64,000 nt of DNA from Flavobacteria bacterium BAL38 (GTDB lineage: Bacteria > Bacteroidota > Bacteroidia > Flavobacteriales > Flavobacteriaceae), in assembly GCA_000169355.1 (NCBI GenBank), contig AAXX01000001.1, positions 558,001-622,000 on the forward strand, in the 5' to 3' direction. The position numbers were made by a program, and so were the translations under genes. Position 1 is the first letter of the stretch, and each line of letters begins with the position of its first letter. The notes beneath the pieces were generated by a model. The model was given only the letters and a program-made list of their open reading frames with translations. It was not told the DNA's origin and did not search any database. Positions 39,335 to 46,892 of this stretch are shown piece after piece.

Positions 39335-40069
39335 ATGGAAAAAGACAACCAAATATTCGGGATTAGAGCAATAATTGAAGCAATTAACGCTAAAAAGGAA
39401 ATTGACAAAGTATTCGTTCAAAAAGATGCGCAAGGCGATTTGATGCAAGATTTGATGAAAACAATGAAAAGAAACAACATCAACTTTTCATACGTTCCTG
39501 TTGAAAAACTAAACCGATTAACTCCAAATAATCACCAAGGTGCAGTGGCAACCATTGCTCCTATTTCTTTTGTTTCGTTAGAAACTTTAGTGGAAGGTGT
39601 TATTGAAACTGGTAAAAAACCTTTATTCCTAATTTTAGACCAATTGTCAGATGCACGTAACTTTGGTGCTATCATCAGAACTGCAGAATGTACTGGTGTT
39701 GATGGAATCATTATCCAAAAACAAGGTTCGGCTCCTGTGAATGGTGATACGGTTAAAACTTCTGCTGGAGCGGTTTTTAATGTGCCCATTTGTAAAGTGG
39801 ATCATATCAAAGACGCAATTTTCTATTTACAAGGTTCTGGAATCAAAACTGTTGCTGCAACTGAAAAAACAGAAAATCATATTTACGATATCAACTTCAA
39901 CGAAGGGGTAGCGATTATTATGGGTAGCGAAGATAGAGGTGTGAACCCTTCTGTACTAAAAATTGTAGATGAAAAAGCAAAATTACCTATGTTTGGAACT
40001 ATCGAATCATTGAATGTTTCTGTGGCTTGTGGTGCATTTTTGTATGAGGCTTTGAGACAGAGAATGTAG
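39335..40069 (+). CDS. rlmB: 23S rRNA 2'-O-ribose methyltransferase, RlmB/TrmH family
   Basis: This 244-residue SPOUT methyltransferase has an N-terminal substrate-binding domain (IFGIRAIIEAINAKKEIDKV). Its three knot motifs are LSDARNFGAIIRTAECTG, IIMGSEDRGVNPSVL and FGTIESLNVSVACGAFLYE. It most likely methylates the 2'-OH of a guanosine in 23S rRNA domain V, as RlmB does, but group-3 SpoU paralogues acting on other RNA cannot be excluded. Length and motifs are complete. Confidence 0.92.
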   Translation: MEKDNQIFGIRAIIEAINAKKEIDKVFVQKDAQGDLMQDLMKTMKRNNINFSYVPVEKLNRLTPNNHQGAVATIAPISFVSLETLVEGVIETGKKPLFLILDQLSDARNFGAIIRTAECTGVDGIIIQKQGSAPVNGDTVKTSAGAVFNVPICKVDHIKDAIFYLQGSGIKTVAATEKTENHIYDINFNEGVAIIMGSEDRGVNPSVLKIVDEKAKLPMFGTIESLNVSVACGAFLYEALRQRM

Positions 40070-40070
40070 T

Positions 40071-40114
40071 CAGTGTTCAGTGTTCAGTGTTCAGTGTTCA
40101 GTGTTCAGTGTTCA
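40071..40114. repeat. Heptamer tandem repeat, unit CAGTGTT, six copies
   Basis: Six exact copies of CAGTGTT (40071-40112) plus two bases start one base after the rlmB stop codon. The bases just before the array (GTAGT) look like a decayed unit, so the stop itself may lie in the array. Confidence 0.95.
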
Positions 40115-40128
40115 AAATTAATTAATCA

Positions 40129-40533
40129 TTGAAAATAAAAAATAAAATACTCCAAAAACTAGAACAAGATTGCACTCAAAGACTAGTCTATTTTTTAATT
40201 TTTTTATCATGGATATTCTTTGGAATAAATCTTGTTCAATACAAATATGACTCAAATCCTTTCAGAGTCGATATGTTTTACGTAATGATTTTCCCAACTC
40301 TTATCCTATTTATTCCTGTTTTAATTAACAAAAAAATCTCTTGGTTTTTAGCATTAAGTTTTTCAATTCTACATTCTATTTGGAGTATCTATAAAATCAT
40401 TTCTGATAACATAAATAATAATTATCTTAATTCTTTGGAAGACAAAATCTATGACTTTATTTTTTCTTCAATATTAATTATAATTTTATTTTCTATAAGC
40501 TATTTAATTTTCAAAATCAAACCAAAAAATTAA
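40129..40533 (+). CDS. Small four-helix membrane protein of unknown function
   Basis: I do not recognise the family. The 134-residue frame has four hydrophobic helices: LVYFLIFLSWIFFGINLV, VMIFPTLILFIPVLI, ISWFLALSFSILHSIW and FSSILIIILFSISYLIF. The first codon is TTG at 40129, with an in-frame stop just upstream and the next ATG only after the first helix, so TTG is the best start. It lies directly behind the CAGTGTT array. Coding is supported by clean helix patterning and a lysine-rich end, but there is no homology evidence. Confidence 0.55.
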   Translation: MKIKNKILQKLEQDCTQRLVYFLIFLSWIFFGINLVQYKYDSNPFRVDMFYVMIFPTLILFIPVLINKKISWFLALSFSILHSIWSIYKIISDNINNNYLNSLEDKIYDFIFSSILIIILFSISYLIFKIKPKN

Positions 40534-40544
40534 GCTTTAAAAGA

Positions 40545-41297
40545 TTAATTTTTCTTTCCCAAAAACTCATAAACCACTTTCATAGAAGAATTGAAATATT
40601 CTCGAATTACTTCTTCTGGTTTTGGCGGTGGATTGAAATTTCCTTTTTCGTCGAAGTTTTTCATGAATGGATCGAGTTCTGGATTGAAATCGGGTTTTTC
40701 CCATTCATAGAAAATCGGTTTTGAAAATTGCGGTGTTTTTAAGACTAAAGCTAAAGCCAATCCTACAATAAATCCAGCTAAATGGCCTTCCCAAGAAATC
40801 CCTTCTTTGACATTCGGAAACATGTACCAAACGCTTCCGCCGTATAAAATTACAATGGTGAAGGATAAAGCTACTAACCGGTAATATTTGGTAAAAATAC
40901 CTTTGAAGAAAATAAAACTCACTAAAGCATAGATTAATCCGCTCGCGCCAATGTGGTAACTTGGCCTACCTAACAACCAAGTCCCTAATCCTGAAAACAG
41001 AATTCCAAACAGCAAAACCACAAACGATTGTTCTTTGTAAAAATATCTCAAAATAGGCAACAACACTAATAGTGCAACCGAATTATTAGCCAAATGCTCG
41101 ATATCGCCATGTAAAAACGGACTAAATAGAATTCCTTTTAATCCATATACTTCTCTTGGATATATTCCAAAATGCGATAAATTATCATGAAATTGCAATT
41201 CATACCAAAAAACCGACCATAAAGTCAATACAAAAAATAGTGGTAATAAAATGACCGCTTTTGTAAACTGAAAAGGATTATCGTGCTGTTTTTCCAT
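40545..41297 (-). CDS. Rhomboid-family intramembrane serine protease
   Basis: This 250-residue, six-helix protein cleaves membrane proteins within the bilayer. The catalytic dyad is Ser119 in HIGASGLIYALVSF and His172 in SWEGHLAGFIVG. The upstream HGDIEHLANNSVALLVL supplies the conserved His and Asn of the oxyanion region. A cytosolic tail rich in Pro, Glu and Phe (about 198-250) follows. Substrate unknown. It is convergent with the small membrane protein gene, 11 bases apart. Confidence 0.93.
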   Translation of the reverse strand: MEKQHDNPFQFTKAVILLPLFFVLTLWSVFWYELQFHDNLSHFGIYPREVYGLKGILFSPFLHGDIEHLANNSVALLVLLPILRYFYKEQSFVVLLFGILFSGLGTWLLGRPSYHIGASGLIYALVSFIFFKGIFTKYYRLVALSFTIVILYGGSVWYMFPNVKEGISWEGHLAGFIVGLALALVLKTPQFSKPIFYEWEKPDFNPELDPFMKNFDEKGNFNPPPKPEEVIREYFNSSMKVVYEFLGKKN

Positions 41298-41479
41298 AGT
41301 TGAATAATTTCAAATATAAAGCCAAAAAGTTAATTATGAAATTATGGCAGACTTATTTAAAACACATAGCCACTTAAGTTTAACTTAGAATTAAAAAGGC
41401 GTTACACTTGACATAGTTCACAAAGCAAAATCTATATAATCTTTAATTAATGAAATGTCTTTAATCAATAATTTCTAAA

Positions 41480-41511
41480 CCTATGTTTCTATGTGGTAAA
41501 AATCTAAAAAA
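41480..41511 (+). repeat. Dispersed intergenic repeat, core CTATGTTTCTATGTGG
   Basis: The 16-base core is followed by TAAAAATCTAAAAAA. The core recurs at 48820-48836 (inverted) and 48927-48942 (same strand), each time flanked by an AAATCTAAA-like stretch. It contains two CTATGT units eight bases apart. Confidence 0.8.
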
Positions 41512-41519
41512 GAATCGCA

Positions 41520-41527
41520 TATTTTTG
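41520..41527 (+). promoter_or_regulatory. -7 promoter box of rarA
   Basis: TATTTTTG fits TAnnTTTG and lies 12 bases before the rarA ATG, giving a very short leader of about 5-8 bases. Confidence 0.5.
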
Positions 41528-41539
41528 TAATTTTACATC

Positions 41540-42826
41540 ATGAATCAACCATTAGCCGAACGCATTCGCCCACAACAATTATCGGATTACATCAGCCAAT
41601 TGCATCTAGTTGGACCTGAGGGTTCGCTAACGCAACAAATTGCCAAAGGATTAATACCGAGTTTGATTTTATGGGGACCACCAGGAACCGGAAAAACCAC
41701 CTTGGCACAAATTATGGCGCAAGAAAGCAAACGTCCGTTTTATCAACTGAGTGCGATACATTCTGGCGTTAAGGACATTCGTGAGGTAATTGAAAAAGCA
41801 AAACAAAGTAGTGGTTTATTCACCGCAAAAAATCCGATTTTATTTATTGATGAGATTCATCGTTTTAGTAAATCGCAACAAGATTCTTTATTGGCTGCGG
41901 TTGAAAAAGGCTGGATAACTTTGATTGGTGCAACTACTGAAAATCCGAGTTTTGAGGTTATTCCCGCTTTATTGTCAAGATGTCAGGTTTATGTATTGAA
42001 TGCTTTTACCAAAGACGATTTGGAAGCGTTGTTACATCGTGCAATAAAAACTGATATTCATTTACAAAATAAAGACATTCAATTAAAAGAAACCGAAGCG
42101 TTGTTGAGACTTTCAGGTGGCGATGGTAGAAAATTATTAAATATTTTCGAATTGGTTATTAATGCAACCGATACTTCAACAAGCTCTGCATCCATAGAAG
42201 TTACGAATGAAAAAGTAATGCAATTGGTGCAAAAAAACACAGTCTTGTATGACAAAACAGGCGAACAACATTATGATATTGTTTCAGCCTTCATTAAATC
42301 GATTCGTGGAAGCGATCCAAATGGCGCTGTATATTGGTTAGCTCGAATGATTGAAGGTGGTGAAGATGTAAAATTCATCGCCAGACGACTACTGATTCTA
42401 GCTAGTGAAGATATTGGAAATGCCAATCCAACAGCGTTTATCATGGCAAATAATGCTTTTCAAGCGGTGACCACTATTGGTTATCCTGAAAGTCGCATTA
42501 TTTTGAGCCAGTGTGCGATTTATTTAGCCACATCTGCAAAAAGTAACGCAAGTTATATGGCAATTGGCAAAGCACAACAAATGGTAAAACAAACAGGAGA
42601 TTTACCCGTTCCTATTCATTTACGAAATGCTCCAACTAAATTAATGAAAGAATTGGGTTACGGAGATTACAAATACTCGCACGATTTCCCCAACAACTTT
42701 GCCGAACAAGAATTTTTACCAACCGAAATCTCAGAAACTAAATTCTTTGAGCCAGGTGAAAATGCACGTGAAAAAGAATTACGTCAGTTTTTAAAGAATC
42801 GATGGAAGGATAAGTATGGGTATTGA
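41540..42826 (+). CDS. rarA: Replication-associated recombination factor RarA (MgsA)
   Basis: The 428-residue AAA+ ATPase acts at stalled forks. It has the Walker [18 protein letters not shown], Walker [21 protein letters not shown], sensor [15 protein letters not shown] and the arginine finger ALLSRCQVY. The MgsA C-terminal region has [30 protein letters not shown] and [20 protein letters not shown]. Its TGA stop is the first triplet of a TGATTAG-type tandem array. Confidence 0.97.
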   Translation: MNQPLAERIRPQQLSDYISQLHLVGPEGSLTQQIAKGLIPSLILWGPPGTGKTTLAQIMAQESKRPFYQLSAIHSGVKDIREVIEKAKQSSGLFTAKNPILFIDEIHRFSKSQQDSLLAAVEKGWITLIGATTENPSFEVIPALLSRCQVYVLNAFTKDDLEALLHRAIKTDIHLQNKDIQLKETEALLRLSGGDGRKLLNIFELVINATDTSTSSASIEVTNEKVMQLVQKNTVLYDKTGEQHYDIVSAFIKSIRGSDPNGAVYWLARMIEGGEDVKFIARRLLILASEDIGNANPTAFIMANNAFQAVTTIGYPESRIILSQCAIYLATSAKSNASYMAIGKAQQMVKQTGDLPVPIHLRNAPTKLMKELGYGDYKYSHDFPNNFAEQEFLPTEISETKFFEPGENAREKELRQFLKNRWKDKYGY

Positions 42827-42861
42827 CTAGTGATTAGTGATTAGTGATTAGTGATTAGTGA
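42824..42861. repeat. Heptamer tandem repeat, unit TGATTAG
   Basis: TGACTAG (42824-42830, containing the rarA stop) is followed by four exact TGATTAG copies (42831-42858) and TGA. A second array with another unit begins four bases later. Confidence 0.95.
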
Positions 42862-42864
42862 AAA

Positions 42865-42904
42865 TTACTTTTTACTTTTTACTTTTTACTTTTTACTTTT
42901 TACT
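42865..42904. repeat. Heptamer tandem repeat, unit TTTTTAC
   Basis: A partial unit (TTAC) is followed by five exact TTTTTAC copies (42869-42903). The last unit supplies part of the TAG stop of the convergent gene (42903-42905). The same unit, inverted (GTAAAAA), occurs at 1720-1750. Confidence 0.95.
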
Positions 42905-43619
42905 AAAACTTAACTTCCACTTTTTCTGAAATTAATTTATCTCCATTATAATATTCAAAAAACCAAGCGTTATTTTTCTTTAATAAAACTCCTGAAATTT
43001 CTTCTTTTTGAGCTATAAAAACATTTTCTGCCGAAGTTGATTTTACTAGCATAATTGTTTTAGGTTCAGAATCTACCAATTTAAATCCGTTTGATATTGG
43101 AATAGCAAAAAGTTGATTTTCATTCACAATTATTGTAGCATTTGTATTCGGTTTATTTTCTGAAATAACTACTGGAGTTTCAATTGGTTTAACTATTTCA
43201 TCAGGTTTAAATCTCAAAAGTCCTCGCATGCTAATTAAAGCCTCTCTAAATGATTCATTATATGCCTTTTGATATTCTTTATCTCTCGAGTCGCCTTCTT
43301 TACTTGTTAAAAGTAAATTATTCTGGCAATCTTTAATTTCAAAAGTGATTGTTGTAGTTAGCATATTACTTTTCTCTAAAACATTTGTGTATAATGCTGA
43401 GCAACGGTTTTCTGCTAAATCGTTTGGAAATTTATCGGTATCATAAATTACTTGAAATCCTTCCTTTTCAAAAAAAGACTTTGTTAATTCATTAAGCCCA
43501 TACTTGTTAGCCTCTTTAAAAAAAGAAAATTGAGATGGAATAATAATGTATTTATAACTTTCTTGAGCAAAAGAAATACTACTTAAAAACAATGTAATTA
43601 TTAAAATTATTTTCTTCAT
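42903..43619 (-). CDS. Secreted protein of unknown function, 238 residues
   Basis: I do not recognise the family. It has a clear signal peptide (MKKIILIITLFLSSISFAQ). The N-terminal part (YKYIIIPSQFSFF, FFEKEGFQVIYDTDKFP, TTTITFEIKDCQNNLLLTSK, YNESFREALISM) has the alternating strand-helix pattern seen in small periplasmic domains that recall the TolB N-terminal fold, but this is only a resemblance. A Pro/Val/Asn-rich linker (about 150-165) leads to a short beta-rich C-terminal domain. The stop lies within the TTTTTAC array. The HAD gene starts 2 bases after, on the same strand upstream, so they may be cotranscribed. Confidence 0.7.
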   Translation of the reverse strand: MKKIILIITLFLSSISFAQESYKYIIIPSQFSFFKEANKYGLNELTKSFFEKEGFQVIYDTDKFPNDLAENRCSALYTNVLEKSNMLTTTITFEIKDCQNNLLLTSKEGDSRDKEYQKAYNESFREALISMRGLLRFKPDEIVKPIETPVVISENKPNTNATIIVNENQLFAIPISNGFKLVDSEPKTIMLVKSTSAENVFIAQKEEISGVLLKKNNAWFFEYYNGDKLISEKVEVKF

Positions 43620-43621
43620 AA

Positions 43622-44314
43622 CTATAATATATTTTTTAATTCTAATAAATGAGTTACTTGAAATACAGGTTGTTCTACTTGAATATTTTGTTCATTGAAA
43701 AATACAGCATCAATTCCTGCCTCAATTGCTCCTAAAACATCGGCTTCATAACTATCCCCAATCATTATACTTTCATCTTTTGAAGCATTTGCCAAAGATA
43801 AAGCAAAATCAAATATATCTCGATGTGGTTTTTTTACACCAGCCATTTCTGAATTGGTGATGGTTTCGAAATAATGATCAATATTAGAATTTTTAAGCTT
43901 TTTGGTTTGAACAGAAGCAAATCCGTTTGTAATTATGTGCAATTGATATTTAGGCTTTAAATAATCTAGCAACTCGATAACTCCATCAAACAAATGGTTG
44001 TATTCTGGCAAATATTTAATGTATTCATCTGATAAATGATAAATTATTGCATCTGAAACTTCAAATTCTAACGCATCAAAAACATCTTTTAAACGATAAT
44101 AGCGTAAATCCTCGTGGGAGATTTGATTTACTTGATATAATTTCCAATAATGCTGATTGCGGGGAATATATATATTAAGAAAATCAGATAAATTAATATC
44201 AAAACCTTGCTGTTTAAAAATGGTATCAAAGGCAAAAGCAGAATTTTTATCAAAATCCCAAAGGGTATGATCTAAATCGAAAAAGAGATGTTTTTTATGT
44301 TGGAATGTTTGCAA
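43622..44314 (-). CDS. HAD-superfamily phosphatase, YjjG-like
   Basis: The 230-residue hydrolase has motif I HLFFDLDHTLWDFDKN with the nucleophile Asp13 and acid/base Asp15, motif II HIITNGFASVQ, the lysine of motif III (GVKKPHRDIF) and motif IV MIGDSYEADVLGAIEAGID. The arrangement matches the YjjG/non-canonical nucleotide 5'-monophosphatase group, which cleans up damaged pyrimidine nucleotides. Substrate is inferred from the family. It is followed after 2 bases by the secreted unknown protein. Confidence 0.88.
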   Translation of the reverse strand: MQTFQHKKHLFFDLDHTLWDFDKNSAFAFDTIFKQQGFDINLSDFLNIYIPRNQHYWKLYQVNQISHEDLRYYRLKDVFDALEFEVSDAIIYHLSDEYIKYLPEYNHLFDGVIELLDYLKPKYQLHIITNGFASVQTKKLKNSNIDHYFETITNSEMAGVKKPHRDIFDFALSLANASKDESIMIGDSYEADVLGAIEAGIDAVFFNEQNIQVEQPVFQVTHLLELKNIL

Positions 44315-44339
44315 TGCTAACGTATTGAATGATTAAAAA

Positions 44340-44358
44340 AAGCCCAAACGATGGGCTT
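44340..44358 (-). terminator. Terminator of the ABC cassette
   Basis: AAGCCCA pairs with TGGGCTT around a 5-base loop and is followed by six Ts on the minus strand, directly after the last gene of the three-gene cassette. Confidence 0.88.
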
Positions 44359-44362
44359 CCAA

Positions 44363-44857
44363 TTATTTGCTTTGAGAAACAATTACAGCGTCTTCAATAT
44401 GGTAAATCCAATCTTCCACATCGGTTTCGTTGTATCTAAAAGTTCCTTTTAAAGTTACGTAGGTATCGGTTTTTAACTTTGGAAAAGCACCGCCTTTAAA
44501 TTTGATACCCGCAATCGTTTCTGGTCCTGATTTTCCACAGAAGAAACAAGCTGCAAAAACATTTTTACTTAACGCATAGTTTTTGTTGTCAATAGGTACA
44601 ATGAATCCGCTCATGAAAATCGTTTTCTTTTGCATCATTTTCAATTTCATGTTCACTTGTGGAAATTCTACTTCTCCATACGTTGCATGTTTTTTACGAA
44701 TATATTTTATATCTCCTAACAACTTCCATGTAAGAGTATCGTTTGCAACAGTTGTGCTCTTGCTATTAGTATTCATTGGTAAAGTTGTACTATCAGTAAA
44801 ACTCATCATTGAAATAAATACTAATAAGGCTAAACTTAATTTTATATAATTACGCAT
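44363..44857 (-). CDS. Secreted DUF3299-like protein with CFFC motif
   Basis: The 164-residue exported protein has a signal-like N-terminus (IKLSLALLVFISMMSF). A compact beta-rich domain follows: SGFIVPID, YALSKNVFAACFFCGKSGPE with a Cys104-x-x-Cys107 pair, and YVTLKGTFRYNETDVEDWIYH. From memory this resembles the DUF3299 family, which often accompanies LolCDE/MacB-like ABC transporters. The cysteine pair could bind metal or be redox-active. It overlaps the permease stop by 8 bases, so coupled translation is likely. Function unproven. Confidence 0.72.
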   Translation of the reverse strand: MRNYIKLSLALLVFISMMSFTDSTTLPMNTNSKSTTVANDTLTWKLLGDIKYIRKKHATYGEVEFPQVNMKLKMMQKKTIFMSGFIVPIDNKNYALSKNVFAACFFCGKSGPETIAGIKFKGGAFPKLKTDTYVTLKGTFRYNETDVEDWIYHIEDAVIVSQSK

Positions 44858-46109
44858 TGGCTAATGTTTTTGAAATGTTTAAATTATAAGCTTTTATAGC
44901 TGGAATTAGTGCCGCAATAAAACCTACTAATAGAGTTAGTAAAAATAGAGCTCCTTCTTTTTCCCAAATAAATTCGTACGGATTAAAACTCATTTTGAAA
45001 TCTTCTTCAGCTGAGTTCGACAACATAGATATGGCTACTCTTCCCAAAACCGTACCAAAGATAAATCCAACAATGCATAAAAGCAAACTTTCTATCATAA
45101 CAACTTTTAAAAGCTGTAGTCTTTTGGCTCCGTTGACACGCATTAAGGCAAATTCGTTTTCACGTTCTTTTAATGTGTTGTACAAAGCTATGAAAATTGA
45201 AATTCCTGAAATCAACATAATTCCGTAGGCTAAATATTGCAAGGCTGAAATTCCTATTCCGAATAACGAAAACAAACGATTTACCTCGATTGCTGGAGAA
45301 GCGACTTGCATTTTTGTGTTTTGCGCTATGATTCTTGGCCAAGTTACAATTCCCATTTTGTTGCAGAATTTTAGCAAAACAGCTGTAATTTCCATACCTG
45401 GCATATCTAAAGTCATGTCGGCTTCTTCGTGATGTTCTTCTCCTTCAACATGAACATGACCTTCTTCACCATGGGCTGGATTTTCGGTTTCTTCGTGTCC
45501 GCCGTGCATTTGCCAAACACTTGGAATTGTACATAAAATCAAATTATCGACCACTTTCCCGGTTGGTTTTGCAATTCCGACTACTTTATAGGCGTAATGT
45601 TCATGAACTTCACCTTCAGCAGCATCGCCATGAGATCCAAAAAACTCATCTCCAACTTTTAAACTTAATTTTTGAGCAATATCATTTCCAATTACGACTT
45701 CAAAATTCTTTTCAAATAAATTTCCTTCAGCAATTTTTGCTCCGTATTTATCTAAATAATCAGGTGTTGTTCCTAAGATTTTATATCCTCTATAATTGTC
45801 TCCAAAAGCTAAAGGAATCGCTTTTTGAACAAATGGATGTTGCATCCAAACTTTTGCAGAATCATAACTAATATTTCCGGTTGGAGCATCTACTTGGTAA
45901 ACCGAAGATAAAATTAATTGTAATGGACTTCCTTGAGCGCCCATTACTAAATCGACACCATCAATATTACTAGAAAACTTTTCTTCAAATTGTTTTTCAA
46001 CCAAAACTAAAGTCGTAATAATCGCTACACTTGAGGTTAACAAAACAACACTCAAAATCGTATTTAATGGTTTAAACCATATATTTTTCCATGCTAATTT
46101 CGCTATCAT
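44850..46109 (-). CDS. FtsX-type ABC transporter permease with His-rich periplasmic loop
   Basis: The 419-residue permease has the MacB/LolC topology: one N-terminal helix (about 15-36), a large periplasmic region, then three helices (about 285-310, 330-360, 390-410), with the FtsX core ALMRVNGAKRLQLLKVVMIE. The periplasmic part contains ten histidines between residues 160 and 227, in clusters such as HGGH, AHGEEGHVHVEGEEHH and EVHEHY. Such loops usually bind zinc, copper or nickel. It overlaps both neighbours (4 and 8 bases). Role: probably metal-related or lipoprotein transport; not decided by sequence. Confidence 0.87.
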   Translation of the reverse strand: MIAKLAWKNIWFKPLNTILSVVLLTSSVAIITTLVLVEKQFEEKFSSNIDGVDLVMGAQGSPLQLILSSVYQVDAPTGNISYDSAKVWMQHPFVQKAIPLAFGDNYRGYKILGTTPDYLDKYGAKIAEGNLFEKNFEVVIGNDIAQKLSLKVGDEFFGSHGDAAEGEVHEHYAYKVVGIAKPTGKVVDNLILCTIPSVWQMHGGHEETENPAHGEEGHVHVEGEEHHEEADMTLDMPGMEITAVLLKFCNKMGIVTWPRIIAQNTKMQVASPAIEVNRLFSLFGIGISALQYLAYGIMLISGISIFIALYNTLKERENEFALMRVNGAKRLQLLKVVMIESLLLCIVGFIFGTVLGRVAISMLSNSAEEDFKMSFNPYEFIWEKEGALFLLTLLVGFIAALIPAIKAYNLNISKTLANA

Positions 46110-46735
46110 ATCAAAGTAATTTTATTGATAAACCTTTCTTTAATTCGGCTATCGTGTGTTACAATTAACAAAGCTGCTTTGTATTCTTTAGATAAAGATG
46201 TAAGTAAATCAATTACTTTTTCGGCATTTTTATCATCTAAACTTGATGTTGGTTCGTCTGCCAAAAGCACTTTTGGCTCGTTCATTAGCGCACGTGCGAT
46301 AGAAACCCTTTGTTGTTGTCCAATACTCAATTGAGAAGGTAATTTTGAAGCTTGATTTTCGATTCCTAATTGCTCTAATAATTTTTTAGCACGTTTTGTA
46401 TGTTTTTTTCCAGTAGCTAACCAACTTGCCATTTCTAAATTTTCCAAAACAGTTAGAGCAGCAATAAAATATGATTTTTGAAAAACCACTCCAATGTGCT
46501 TCCCTCTAAATTTATCTGTAGCTTTTTCTGAAAGTGAAACAATATCAGTTTTATCAATTTCAATTTCGCCTTTAGTTGGTTTTAACAATCCCGCTAAAAT
46601 ATGCAAATAGGTAGTTTTTCCTTTACCAGAATCACCTGTAATTAATAATGTACTTCCAGCTTCGCAATATAAATCTGGGAATATAAATTCTTGTTCTTTA
46701 TTGTAAGAAAATCGAATGTTTTTAGTGCTTATCAT
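46106..46735 (-). CDS. ABC transporter ATP-binding protein, LolD/MacB type
   Basis: The 209-residue ATPase has Walker A ITGDSGKGKTTYLHILAGLL, the Q-loop region VFQKSYFIAALTVLEN, the signature LSIGQQQRVSIARALM, Walker B KVLLADEPTSSLDDKN and the switch His in LLIVTHDSRI. In Walker A the usual second Ser/Gly pattern GxSGSGKS is GDSGKGKT. It is the first gene of the three-gene cassette, and its stop overlaps the permease start by 4 bases. Confidence 0.93.
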   Translation of the reverse strand: MISTKNIRFSYNKEQEFIFPDLYCEAGSTLLITGDSGKGKTTYLHILAGLLKPTKGEIEIDKTDIVSLSEKATDKFRGKHIGVVFQKSYFIAALTVLENLEMASWLATGKKHTKRAKKLLEQLGIENQASKLPSQLSIGQQQRVSIARALMNEPKVLLADEPTSSLDDKNAEKVIDLLTSLSKEYKAALLIVTHDSRIKERFINKITLI

Positions 46736-46823
46736 TATTGTTTCAGCATTAATTTAGTATTGCAAGATAAGAAATTGAATAGAAAAATTTCTTAAATAAA
46801 TTTTAATAATCAAATATCAAAAA

Positions 46824-46872
46824 AGAAGCTGAAATCGAAGATTCAATGGAATTAAACGAGTTCAGCTTGACA
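46824..46872 (-). repeat. TGTC hairpin element, long-loop variant
   Basis: Read on the minus strand: TGTC, arm AAGCT, inner sequence starting GAACTCGTTT and ending TTTC, arm AGCTT, then CT. The outer parts equal those of the element at 47979-48005, but about 22 extra bases sit in the loop. It lies between the ABC cassette and the superoxide dismutase gene. Confidence 0.75.
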
Positions 46873-46892
46873 ATTTTTGCTTGATTATTTTG

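Noticed and set aside
45521..45871. Plus-strand ORF of 116 codons rich in Gln, His and Leu
   Set aside because: It lies entirely opposite the ABC permease gene, and its odd composition mirrors the His/Glu-rich loop codons on the other strand.
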